From: Synergistaceae bacterium
GTDB taxonomy: Bacteria; Synergistota; Synergistia; Synergistales; Synergistaceae
Direction: 5' to 3'
DNA: 21,841 nt
NCBI GenBank assembly: GCA_031274115.1
Contig: JAISQP010000103.1
Span: 1 to 21,841, forward strand
The translations under genes and the position numbers were made by a program. Positions within the stretch are counted from its first letter, which is position 1. The number at the start of each line of letters is the position of its first letter. This document shows positions 1 to 6,363 of this stretch, in pieces. The notes beneath the pieces were generated by a model. The model ran no database searches, was not told the DNA's origin, and saw only the letters and a program-made list of their open reading frames with translations.

Positions 1-1508
1 TCAGCGCGAAGATGATAGCCGAACGAACCCGCTATCAACACCTCATCGACATCTGAAGGCGTCATATCTATCGCGCGGAGCAGATATTCGAGGCCTGCCC
101 GCAACGCGCCCTTCGCGAGCTGAACCTGGCGGACGTCCTTCTGGGCGAGTATCACGTCTCCGCTCACGCGGAACGCCGGTTTGCCGTTGTATTCCGTTAT
201 CCGGTCGGTCAGAAAGCGAGGCGGCTTCCCGGAGTCGGAGTTGACGAACCTGCCGTTCGACCCCAACACGCCGTTCGACGCCAGCTCTCCTACAATGTCG
301 ATCAGACCGCTTCCGCAGACGCCGACCGGCGCCGCCCCGCCGATCGTGTCGAGTGAAATCCTTCCGTCAGCGATTTCAAACCTTTCTACAGCGCCTTTTT
401 CCGCGCGCATCCCCATAGTGATGTTCATTCCCTCGAAAGCCGGGCCCGCCGCTGTGGAGACCGCGCGCAGACGACCATCCGACGCGACGACCATCTCTCC
501 GTTCGTGCCGATGTCCATGAAGAGAGTAACGCCCTTCCTTTCAAAAAGCAAGGCAGCCAGAATGCCGGACGTTATATCGGCGCCGACGTAGGCCGATATT
601 CCGGGCGGCAGATAAGCCAGCGCGCATTCGGCGACCCCGGCGATTCCCAGTTCAGGCGCCCTGAGGAGCTTTGCCCCTTCTATCAGCGGCGTGTACGGAT
701 ATCTGCCGAGCGACTCCGGATTTACGCCGACGGCCAGATGCAGCATGCAGGTATTGCCGCTGCACACTATCTCGTAAATATGTTCCTTCGGGACCTCACA
801 CCTGTCCGTTATCTGAGATATCATGCCGCCAAGCCCTTCCATCAGAGCGCCGCGCAGGGTTTCCAGCCCTTCGGGTTCGGACGCGAATTTGATCCGCGAA
901 AGCACGTCCTGCGCGTAAACGGCCTGCGGGTTCATCGCTGAAACCGAGTCGAGCTCGCTGCCCGTGTTCAGGTCGACCAGCGAGAGCGCGAGGGTTGTCG
1001 TCCCGATATCGAGCGAAAGGCCGTAAGCGAGACGCGAGGTATCCCCGGCTTCCTCACAAAGCAACGCTTCCGGCCCGACAGCGGAAGGGGCAGAGGCGCG
1101 CGAATCCGGAGAGCGATGCCCAAAAACCAGGGTAACGTCGCGGGAAGCGTCATATTCCTTTCTTACTCCGGGGTTCAGTTTGGCTTCAAACCCAAGGCCC
1201 TTTTCCAGGATTTTCAAAGTGCCCTCGCGCTCGCCATCCGGCAGAAACACCTCGATATCGCCTATAATCGAAGCTTCGCACGTCAATACCCAGCCATCGG
1301 CCCGCTGTTCGTCGGACAGAGCCGCGTTAGGAGGGCTTTTGACGTTTTCAAGCGAGTTCCCGGATACCCTCCCGCGGCATTTGCCGCACTGCCCAACCCC
1401 GTTGCACGGCGACTCGACAGCGAGGCCGGCAGCGCGCGCGGCCTGCAGTACGGTGATTCCGCGAGAAACATCGATTGTGCTCTTGCCGATAAAGGTGACG
1501 TTAGGCAT
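1..1508 (-). CDS. Corrinoid-reactivating [2Fe-2S]/ASKHA protein (RACo/DUF4445 type), 3' end outside window
   Basis: Seen: starting at ATG 1508 the minus strand is open to the window edge, giving about 502 residues without the C-terminus; an in-frame TAA lies four codons upstream, fixing the start. The N-terminus is a plant-type ferredoxin domain with Cys in the pattern C-x5-C-x2-C (SPCNGVGQCGKC) and a fourth Cys in LTCEAS. Further on are two ASKHA phosphate-loop motifs, LSLDIGTTTLALSL and LFMDIGTNGEMVV, plus a glycine-rich GVCGSG segment and AGSFGYHL near the edge. Known: proteins of this build (RACo, RamA-like activators) use ATP to return an inactive Co(II) corrinoid protein to Co(I). Context: last visible gene of the corrinoid methyltransferase operon, 32 nt after the preceding stop, which fits repair of the operon's own corrinoid protein. 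No strong ribosome binding site sits close to the start, so translation may be coupled to the gene before it. Confidence 0.88.
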   Translation of the reverse strand, partial: MPNVTFIGKSTIDVSRGITVLQAARAAGLAVESPCNGVGQCGKCRGRVSGNSLENVKSPPNAALSDEQRADGWVLTCEASIIGDIEVFLPDGEREGTLKILEKGLGFEAKLNPGVRKEYDASRDVTLVFGHRSPDSRASAPSAVGPEALLCEEAGDTSRLAYGLSLDIGTTTLALSLVDLNTGSELDSVSAMNPQAVYAQDVLSRIKFASEPEGLETLRGALMEGLGGMISQITDRCEVPKEHIYEIVCSGNTCMLHLAVGVNPESLGRYPYTPLIEGAKLLRAPELGIAGVAECALAYLPPGISAYVGADITSGILAALLFERKGVTLFMDIGTNGEMVVASDGRLRAVSTAAGPAFEGMNITMGMRAEKGAVERFEIADGRISLDTIGGAAPVGVCGSGLIDIVGELASNGVLGSNGRFVNSDSGKPPRFLTDRITEYNGKPAFRVSGDVILAQKDVRQVQLAKGALRAGLEYLLRAIDMTPSDVDEVLIAGSFGYHLRA

Positions 1509-1540
1509 CGCGCGTATGTTTTAAGCGAACCCCCGGAGGC

Positions 1541-2569
1541 TCACAGTTCCTTCACCGTATCGGTGAGCGCGCGGATATTCGCCAGCGAAGAGGATGTGCT
1601 GAGCCCGCAGGCCGGCGATATTATGTTAATTCCATTGCGAACGAGCCGCTCCGTCTGCTCTGAAACAGCCTTCGTATTTCCGAATTCGAGCAGATAGGTG
1701 CTCAGGTTCCCCATTGTGACCAGCCATGGATACTCTTCTTTTAACAGCGCCAGGTTCACCATTGCGTCCGTAGATATGGCCTGAGAGCGTATAGCCGGTA
1801 TCAAGCGCCTGACTGCGTTCATATTTCCGCAGATATGGACGATGACGGGAACTCCGGCCTCGTTCACGCTTTCGACGAGCCGGTTTATATAGGTCACGGC
1901 GTACTCCTCGAACATCTTCGGCCCGAGTATTTCGCCCGTGGCCGTAGGGTCGCCTATCGAAATCACGGAAGCGCCGTTGTCGATCATCAGCTTCGCGTAG
2001 GCTATGAGGAAGTTCGTGACATAGTCCATGAGCCTGTGCGATCCCGCCTTGTCCTTTCGCAGCCCCTTCAGGAAACTCATGGGATCGACGATGGACGCGG
2101 ACGCGCTCACGGGACCGGTCAGATTTCCAATCAGGGGGACGTCGGGATGTTTTTTCGAAATCCTGGCGCTCGCCTGTATCACTGCTTCGACGCGCGGAAA
2201 CTCGAGCATCCTACCGACATCCCTGAACTTGACGGAAGACGCGTCGGTAAAGGCCTCAGAGGCTATCTTGGGCTCGCATTCGAGCGAGCCGAAATCCACG
2301 TCGCTGCCGAGCGCCTCTGCCTCTACCGTCATGCAAAAGGGTATGCCGAAATTTTCAAAACCGGTGTAACGGCTGACATCCTCCGCAAGCCCGCTCATGA
2401 GAACCTCATCGTGATGACCTTCGGGGAGCGTGAACCCCCCGGCGTCCATGACGTCCACAATAGCGGCGTTCATCATACCCCCCGGACAGATGACAGGCGG
2501 CCTGTCAACGCTTTTCTTAGCCAATACCCTCGCGAGACGTTCGCTTGGGCTGATTGAGTCTTCACTCAT
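1541..2569 (-). CDS. UroD-superfamily corrinoid methyltransferase (MtaA/CmuA-like), second paralogue
   Basis: A 342-residue uroporphyrinogen-decarboxylase-fold (TIM barrel) protein. The zinc site of methyltransferases in this superfamily is present: H245 and C247 in VIVHICGNM and a distal C321 in SPACGLS. It also has the NLTGPVSAS segment after a central strand. True HemE would not carry this His-x-Cys...Cys set, and the neighbours are a corrinoid protein and its activator, so I infer a methyl transfer role rather than haem synthesis. Known members of this group move methyl groups between a corrinoid protein and a thiol or small substrate. ATG 2569 is preceded by AGGAGG about 7 nt away and lies 11 nt after the upstream paralogue's TAG. 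The two paralogues differ strongly in sequence outside the metal site, so they probably have different substrates. Substrate unknown. Confidence 0.85.
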   Translation of the reverse strand: MSEDSISPSERLARVLAKKSVDRPPVICPGGMMNAAIVDVMDAGGFTLPEGHHDEVLMSGLAEDVSRYTGFENFGIPFCMTVEAEALGSDVDFGSLECEPKIASEAFTDASSVKFRDVGRMLEFPRVEAVIQASARISKKHPDVPLIGNLTGPVSASASIVDPMSFLKGLRKDKAGSHRLMDYVTNFLIAYAKLMIDNGASVISIGDPTATGEILGPKMFEEYAVTYINRLVESVNEAGVPVIVHICGNMNAVRRLIPAIRSQAISTDAMVNLALLKEEYPWLVTMGNLSTYLLEFGNTKAVSEQTERLVRNGINIISPACGLSTSSSLANIRALTDTVKEL

Positions 2570-2580
2570 CGGTTCGCCTC

Positions 2581-3651
2581 CTATGCGGCAAACAGCTGCC
2601 CAATGTTAACGGGGTACCCTATCTCTCGAACCGAGTCCAGCATCGCGCGTATGTTCTCGAACGGAGTTTCAGTGGGCAGGCTGCATCCGGAAGCTACGAC
2701 AAAACCTTTCGGCGAATCGTGCGCCTGCTTCACGCATTCCCTCACGGCCCGGGCGACATCCTCCGTCGAGCCCTCCAGCATAATTTCAGAGGGGCGAACG
2801 TTGCCCATCAGCCTCACCCTACGGCCGACGCTCTGTTTCGCGTCGGCGAGCGACGCCTCGTTATCGATGCTCAGGCAGTCCGCTCCAGCGTCCGCCATAA
2901 GATCCCAAATCTTGCCGGTCTTCCCGCAGATATGGAGCGTCACAAACTTCCCCCTGCCATGAATATACGAGATCAGGCGCTTAAGGTATGGCAGCGAAAA
3001 CGCTTCGAAATTATTGCGGCTGATGACCGTCCCCGACGACATGGGGTCTGTCAGGCTCGGCGCGCAGCCAATATCTAAAATCGCCTCGGCGTAACGGAGA
3101 TTGCTCTCCAGAGAGAGTTCGCACAGCGCGTGAACAGCCGCGGGATTTTGAATCGTCAGCCGGGCGAGTCTTTCCGCGCCGATCAGGAACGAAGCGTTGG
3201 TAAAAGGACCGGTCAGTGCGCCCGTAACCGGGACCTCTCCCCCTACCTCCTCAAACGTGATCTTCATGGCCTCCAGGAATTGCGGCAGATTTCCGTCGCT
3301 CTTCGGATCTGCCGGCTTGAGCCTGTGAATATCTCTCTCATCGCTTATGGCCGGTTTTTGCAGGTACGCGGTCTCGTCCTCCGGATAAAAGACCGTCGCG
3401 CCCATGGCCTCCGCCTGAGTGTAGAGATCCGTGAATATCCTTATATTGTCGTATCCAAACTTCCTGTAAGCCGCTATTTGCGCTTTCGCGATAAGAGGGC
3501 CGTTACCGCGAAACTCCGACACCTTCACGCCAATGACGCGCGCCGCCGTGTTCCCGACGATAGGAACGCATGGCAAACGGTCTATTTCAGCGCCCCTGGC
3601 GTATGCCGCGCCGCGCTCGATCGGAGTCATTCGGTCACGCCGGTCAGTCAT
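2581..3651 (-). CDS. UroD-superfamily corrinoid methyltransferase (MtaA/CmuA-like), first paralogue
   Basis: A 356-residue TIM-barrel protein of the UroD/MtaA family. Zinc ligands are visible as H240 and C242 in FVTLHICGK and C323 in ASGCSLPTETP, the last followed by the ENIRAM segment typical of this family's C-terminal end. GALTGPFTNAS and DPMSSGTVIS are the other conserved family segments. The gene starts at ATG 3651 and overlaps the stop of the corrinoid-protein gene by 4 nt (ATGA), which implies translational coupling and roughly matched amounts of the two proteins. Inference: this is the enzyme working most directly with the corrinoid protein, either demethylating the primary substrate or passing the methyl group on. 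The family does not tell which, and no coenzyme-M context is visible here. Haem biosynthesis is unlikely given the zinc triad and operon. Confidence 0.85.
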   Translation of the reverse strand: MTDRRDRMTPIERGAAYARGAEIDRLPCVPIVGNTAARVIGVKVSEFRGNGPLIAKAQIAAYRKFGYDNIRIFTDLYTQAEAMGATVFYPEDETAYLQKPAISDERDIHRLKPADPKSDGNLPQFLEAMKITFEEVGGEVPVTGALTGPFTNASFLIGAERLARLTIQNPAAVHALCELSLESNLRYAEAILDIGCAPSLTDPMSSGTVISRNNFEAFSLPYLKRLISYIHGRGKFVTLHICGKTGKIWDLMADAGADCLSIDNEASLADAKQSVGRRVRLMGNVRPSEIMLEGSTEDVARAVRECVKQAHDSPKGFVVASGCSLPTETPFENIRAMLDSVREIGYPVNIGQLFAA

Positions 3652-4319
3652 CTTTTTTCCTCAACCGGGCTTTTCACACAAAGCTCTTTCGCCAAGCGAA
3701 CAGCCTCCGCCGCGTTGCACGCGTAACCGTCGGCGCCGATTCTGTCAGCAAAGGACTGGGATATGGGACCTCCGCCCACCATCACCTTGCAGCGTTCTCT
3801 CGCGCCGCGAACCTTTAAAAGTTCCACTACTCTGCCCATGCCCTTCATGGTGGTCGTCATGAGAGTGGAAAGGCCGATGAGGTCGACTTCGTGCTCAATC
3901 GCTTTTTCCACGAAAACCTCCGGCGGGATGTCCCTTCCGAGGTCTATGACCTCGAATCCAGCGGACTCGAACATTATCTTCACGAGATTCTTTCCGATGT
4001 CGTGAGTATCGCCTTCGACAACGCCTATCACCATCTTGAGGCGTCCGGCGGAGTTGTCCCGAGGAAGGTGCGGCCTCAAAACATCGAGCCCCGCATACAT
4101 CGCGTCCGAGCACATGAGCAGCTCTGGAATAAAGTATTCCTCTTCCTCGAACAGAACACCCGCGCGTTCCATACCCGAAGCGAGCCCCATGTCTATCGCC
4201 TCATAGGCGTCATATCCGTTCGATACTACCTCCTCAGAAAGAGCCGCGGTCTCCTCTTCCTCCATGTTGACGACGGCGTCCGAAAGTTTTTTATGCAGGT
4301 CTGCCAGGTCCCTTGTCAT
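3648..4319 (-). CDS. Methyltransferase corrinoid (B12-binding) protein
   Basis: A 223-residue protein with the standard two-domain plan of MtmC/MtaC/MtgC-type corrinoid proteins. Residues about 1-90 form the helical cap domain (B12-binding-2), and residues about 93-215 form the Rossmann-like B12 domain. The cobalt-ligand signature GDTHDIGKN is intact with H106 as lower axial ligand, followed by the usual Ser/Leu pair (GLSTLM, S151/L153) and the GGG loop (182-184) for the nucleotide tail. It acts as the cytoplasmic methyl carrier shuttling between Co(I) and methyl-Co(III). First gene of the operon: the promoter lies about 60 nt upstream, with a GAAGGTGG ribosome binding site before ATG 4319. 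The substrate cannot be read from this protein, because close relatives serve methanol, methylamines, betaines and methoxy-aromatics. Confidence 0.93.
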   Translation of the reverse strand: MTRDLADLHKKLSDAVVNMEEEETAALSEEVVSNGYDAYEAIDMGLASGMERAGVLFEEEEYFIPELLMCSDAMYAGLDVLRPHLPRDNSAGRLKMVIGVVEGDTHDIGKNLVKIMFESAGFEVIDLGRDIPPEVFVEKAIEHEVDLIGLSTLMTTTMKGMGRVVELLKVRGARERCKVMVGGGPISQSFADRIGADGYACNAAEAVRLAKELCVKSPVEEKR

Positions 4320-4384
4320 TTTCTCGCCACCTTCATCGCCTCAAAATATTTCATATCAAACATATAGGAATTAACTGTTGTTTG

Positions 4385-4412
4385 ATTATAGAATTTTTTT
4401 GGTATTTGTCAA
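4385..4412 (-). promoter_or_regulatory. Sigma70-type promoter of the corrinoid methyltransferase operon
   Basis: Reading the minus strand, TTGACA (4412-4407) is followed after 16 nt by TATAAT (4390-4385). Both hexamers are perfect matches to the vegetative consensus. The predicted start near 4378 leaves a leader of about 58 nt before ATG 4319. The leader is too short for a cobalamin riboswitch. The surrounding DNA is clearly AT-rich compared with the genes. Confidence 0.8.
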
Positions 4413-4677
4413 TAACTCAATCGGCGGCGCAAGGCGCGGATTTTAACGCAACCCTCGCACTACAGGTTGTGGTTTTTCTAAAAATAATATAGACGTATCC
4501 TACATCTGACAATAAACTGGAAGGGGAGTTCGTTCATAGTGCTGTTCCCGGAGCCGGAGCCTACGACCAACGGACTGGTGATGAAACTTTCGGAGTCAGC
4601 CGTCGCCGCAAAAGATAATCAAAGTGGAGTCGTCCCGAAGATAGGAATGGGCAAGGTGGATTACCAGAGGAGGAGAG
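4413..4677. other. Intergenic region between divergent operons
   Basis: Together with the promoter and leader at 4320-4412, this is the 358-bp gap between the divergent corrinoid operon and the dehydrogenase gene. It holds the first copy of a 55-bp direct repeat (4462-4516) and about 160 bp of unremarkable leader with AGGAGG at 4668-4673. I see no other gene. Confidence 0.6.
4462..4516 (+). repeat. Direct repeat copy 1 (leader of the dehydrogenase gene)
   Basis: A 55-nt AT-rich segment starting ACAGGTTGTGG and ending TCTGACAATAAA. It matches 6266-6319 at 52 of 55 aligned positions (two substitutions and one 1-nt gap). It contains TATAGA at 4488-4493, with TTGTGG 15 nt before it, so it could carry a weak promoter. 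Both copies precede plus-strand genes. The 3' end also resembles the end of the 104-bp repeat at 14118-14221. Confidence 0.8.
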
Positions 4678-5571
4678 ATGATGAATTCTTTGAACGACGA
4701 TTCGGCAAAGCCGACGGTTGGATTTATAGGAACCGGCGTCATGGGGAGTTCGATGGCTGGGCATTTGATCGACGCGGGATATGAGCTCAACATTTACAAC
4801 AGGACTCCCGAGAAGTGTGAAGCGCTCGTCCAGAAGGGCGCGAAGCGCCTCGGTTCACCGGGGGAGGTCGCCTCGCGCAGCGGCGTTATTATCACGATCG
4901 TGGGTTTTCCGAAGGATGTCGAGGAGGTTTATCTTGCGCCCGGCGGCTTGGTAGAAAGCGCGAGAGCCGGATCGCTTCTGATAGACATGACGACCTCGGA
5001 CCCGAAACTCGCGTCCCGTATTTACGAGGCCGCCCGCGCGAAGGGCCTTGGCGCGTGCGACGCTCCTGTGACAGGAGGGGACAAAGGGGCGCGTGAGGCA
5101 ACGCTCTCGATATTGGCCGGCGGCGACGAGGCGGATTTCGAGCGCGCCTTTCCTCTGTTTCAGGTAATGGGCAAGAATATAGTCCGCTTCGGGCCGGCGG
5201 GAAGCGGGCAGCTCGCGAAGCTGGTCAATCAGGTCTTCATAGCCGGGACGATGCTGGGTGTCTGCGAAGGGCTGGCTTACGCGGAAAAAGCCGGATTAGA
5301 CCCTCAAAAACTGCTCGACTGCATATCGGGCGGCGCAGCTGGGAGTTGGAGCCTCTCGAACTATGGACCGCGCATTCTAAAGGGCGATTACGCCCCCGGA
5401 TTCTTCGTAAAGCACTTCATCAAGGACATGATCCTTGCAAGAGAGTCCTCCGACAGGTTGGGCATGGACTTGCGAGGGTTGAAAACCGCGCTCAGCCAAT
5501 ATGAGAAGCTTGCGGACGAGGGCGGCGCCGAAAATGGCACTCAGGGGCTTTTCAACCTTTATGACCTCTAA
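4678..5571 (+). CDS. NAD(P)-dependent beta-hydroxyacid dehydrogenase (3-hydroxyisobutyrate / tartronate-semialdehyde reductase family)
   Basis: A 297-residue protein, normal length for the family. Residues 14-23 (VGFIGTGVMG) are the dinucleotide-binding GxGxxG loop, and N41-R42-T43 after the second strand hints at NADP(H) preference (inference). DAPVTGG (128-134) is the substrate-binding motif, and GQLAKLVNQ carries the catalytic lysine K181. The C-terminal helical domain is complete. Such enzymes oxidise or reduce the beta-hydroxyl of short acids such as 3-hydroxyisobutyrate, tartronate semialdehyde or 4-hydroxybutyrate/succinate semialdehyde; the sequence does not decide which. Two adjacent ATGs (4678, 4681) follow AGGAGG at 4668-4673; the second has the better spacing (7 nt). 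The gene stands alone, diverges from the corrinoid operon, and its stop codon lies inside a repeat (CTCTAAGGAA, also at 6017). Confidence 0.9.
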   Translation: MMNSLNDDSAKPTVGFIGTGVMGSSMAGHLIDAGYELNIYNRTPEKCEALVQKGAKRLGSPGEVASRSGVIITIVGFPKDVEEVYLAPGGLVESARAGSLLIDMTTSDPKLASRIYEAARAKGLGACDAPVTGGDKGAREATLSILAGGDEADFERAFPLFQVMGKNIVRFGPAGSGQLAKLVNQVFIAGTMLGVCEGLAYAEKAGLDPQKLLDCISGGAAGSWSLSNYGPRILKGDYAPGFFVKHFIKDMILARESSDRLGMDLRGLKTALSQYEKLADEGGAENGTQGLFNLYDL

Positions 5572-5967
5572 GGAACCACTGATTTATTGATTGTACGTAA
5601 TATTCATTTTTCGAGGTACACAATATAGTCTGTACAACACAGTCGTTCGCCGGCGTGGGAAACCAATACCTGCAGGATAATCTGCGGATTTATCCGCCAG
5701 ATACAAGGGTCGTACAGTGAGGTGTTGTACGGCTCTTCTGATTGTCCGAATCTTACAGTATATGATGGGCGCAAACGCCCTGTTCTGCACAAGGATCGCC
5801 GCGGCTCTCAGCTCCGCTGAAAGCGATCTCGTCACGTAAACGCTTTTATTTTCCAGCGCCGCCGCCTTACAGATAAAACTACGTAATTTTACTGATGTCA
5901 TAACACTCTCACACGCATTATCCTTCTTACAAGTAAAAACCACTGTTTTAAGCATCATCCTTAACAT

Positions 5968-6005
5968 GGCGGTCACGCTCTGCCTAGCTGACCGCCTCTT
6001 TTTTT
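5968..6005 (+). terminator. Strong rho-independent terminator
   Basis: GGCGGTCA (5968-5975) pairs with TGACCGCC (5989-5996). The stem can be extended by GCT/AGC past a single bulged C, leaving a 6-nt loop, and is followed by TCTTTTTTT. It is functional in the plus orientation only. The nearest plus-strand gene ends about 400 nt upstream at 5571, so it terminates either a long 3' extension of that mRNA or an unseen transcript starting within 5587-5967. Confidence 0.8.
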
Positions 6006-6022
6006 CCAGACTTCAACTCTAA

Positions 6023-6204
6023 GGAATTACTGATTTAGTGTTCTTTGAGTGAAATGCAGTAGATTTGTTCGCTTCTCGCAGCAGTTGTTGCAAAAAGGCC
6101 CGCAGGCGTAGCAGAGCTACGTTGAGGAGTATTTTTGCGGCAACTGCAAAGAGGGCGGACAAATCTACTCATTAGTAACTAAAGGTTATTAAATCAGTGG
6201 TTCC
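6023..6204. repeat. 182-bp MITE-like palindromic repeat unit
   Basis: Ends are GGAATTACTGATTTA (6023-6037) and TAAATCAGTGGTTCC (6190-6204), an inverted pair with two mismatches. Inside are three further nested arms: 6059-6072 with 6155-6168 (13/14 complementary), 6081-6096 with 6132-6147 (14/16, both exceptions wobble-compatible in RNA), and CGTAGC 6107-6112 with GCTACG 6116-6121. The whole unit could therefore fold into one long interrupted hairpin on either strand. No coding capacity. This is typical of non-autonomous miniature elements or repetitive extragenic palindromes. Confidence 0.72.
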
Positions 6205-6363
6205 CTCGCCTTTTTCGATCTCGCTTACATGGGCGTGTCGTACCTGTGGCTCACGGGTTTTCTAAACAGGTTGTGGGTTTTCTAAAAATAATATAGACTA
6301 TCCTACGTCTGACAATAAATCAGTCTCTCATAAAAAATATTTCCGATAAACGGGGGATTCACG
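6205..6363 (+). promoter_or_regulatory. Leader region of proS
   Basis: This 159-bp stretch precedes proS. It contains GGGTTTTCTAAA-type sequence twice (around 6255-6266 and 6275-6286), the second direct-repeat copy at 6266-6319, and a G-rich ribosome binding site (GGGGGA, 6352-6357). The AT-rich TATAGA at about 6291 is a possible -10 element without a good -35. I see no T-box signature. Confidence 0.4.
6266..6319 (+). repeat. Direct repeat copy 2 (leader of proS)
   Basis: A 54-nt counterpart of 4462-4516, in the same orientation and 1.8 kb downstream, differing at three positions. It continues as TCAG, so that TCTGACAATAAATCAG (6308-6323) exactly matches 14202-14217 near the end of a 104-bp repeat. 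It lies about 40 nt before the proS start codon. Confidence 0.8.

Larger units (their letters stand above)
5572..6204. repeat. 633-bp segment bounded by a perfect 15-bp inverted repeat (possible degenerate mobile element)
   Basis: GGAACCACTGATTTA at 5572-5586 has an exact reverse complement at 6190-6204. A near copy of the left end, GGAATTACTGATTTA, sits inside at 6023-6037. No transposase is encoded. A 9-bp inverted repeat (GTACAACAC 5632-5640 / GTGTTGTAC 5722-5730) and a small hairpin (GCGGAT 5684-5689 / ATCCGC 5692-5697) lie in the left part, and a strong terminator lies at 5968-6005. No convincing target-site duplication flanks the ends (ctctaa on the left, ctcgcc on the right). It may be one eroded element or two adjoining ones. 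Confidence 0.6.

Noticed and set aside
4320..4384. Cobalamin riboswitch before the corrinoid operon
   Set aside because: The predicted leader is about 58 nt and has no B12-box-like sequence.
4539..4784. 81-residue plus-strand frame upstream of and overlapping the dehydrogenase
   Set aside because: It starts at GTG without a Shine-Dalgarno, overlaps the real gene out of frame by about 100 bases and has no recognisable motif.
5584..5976. 130-residue minus-strand reading frame inside the 633-bp element
   Set aside because: No ribosome binding site, its start lies on the terminator stem, its stop is made by the inverted repeat, and the product resembles no family I know. I regard it as chance, though a decayed gene cannot be excluded.
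6205..6363. T-box leader upstream of proS
   Set aside because: No TGGNACCGCG T-box sequence and no antiterminator or terminator pair; a repeat accounts for much of the leader.
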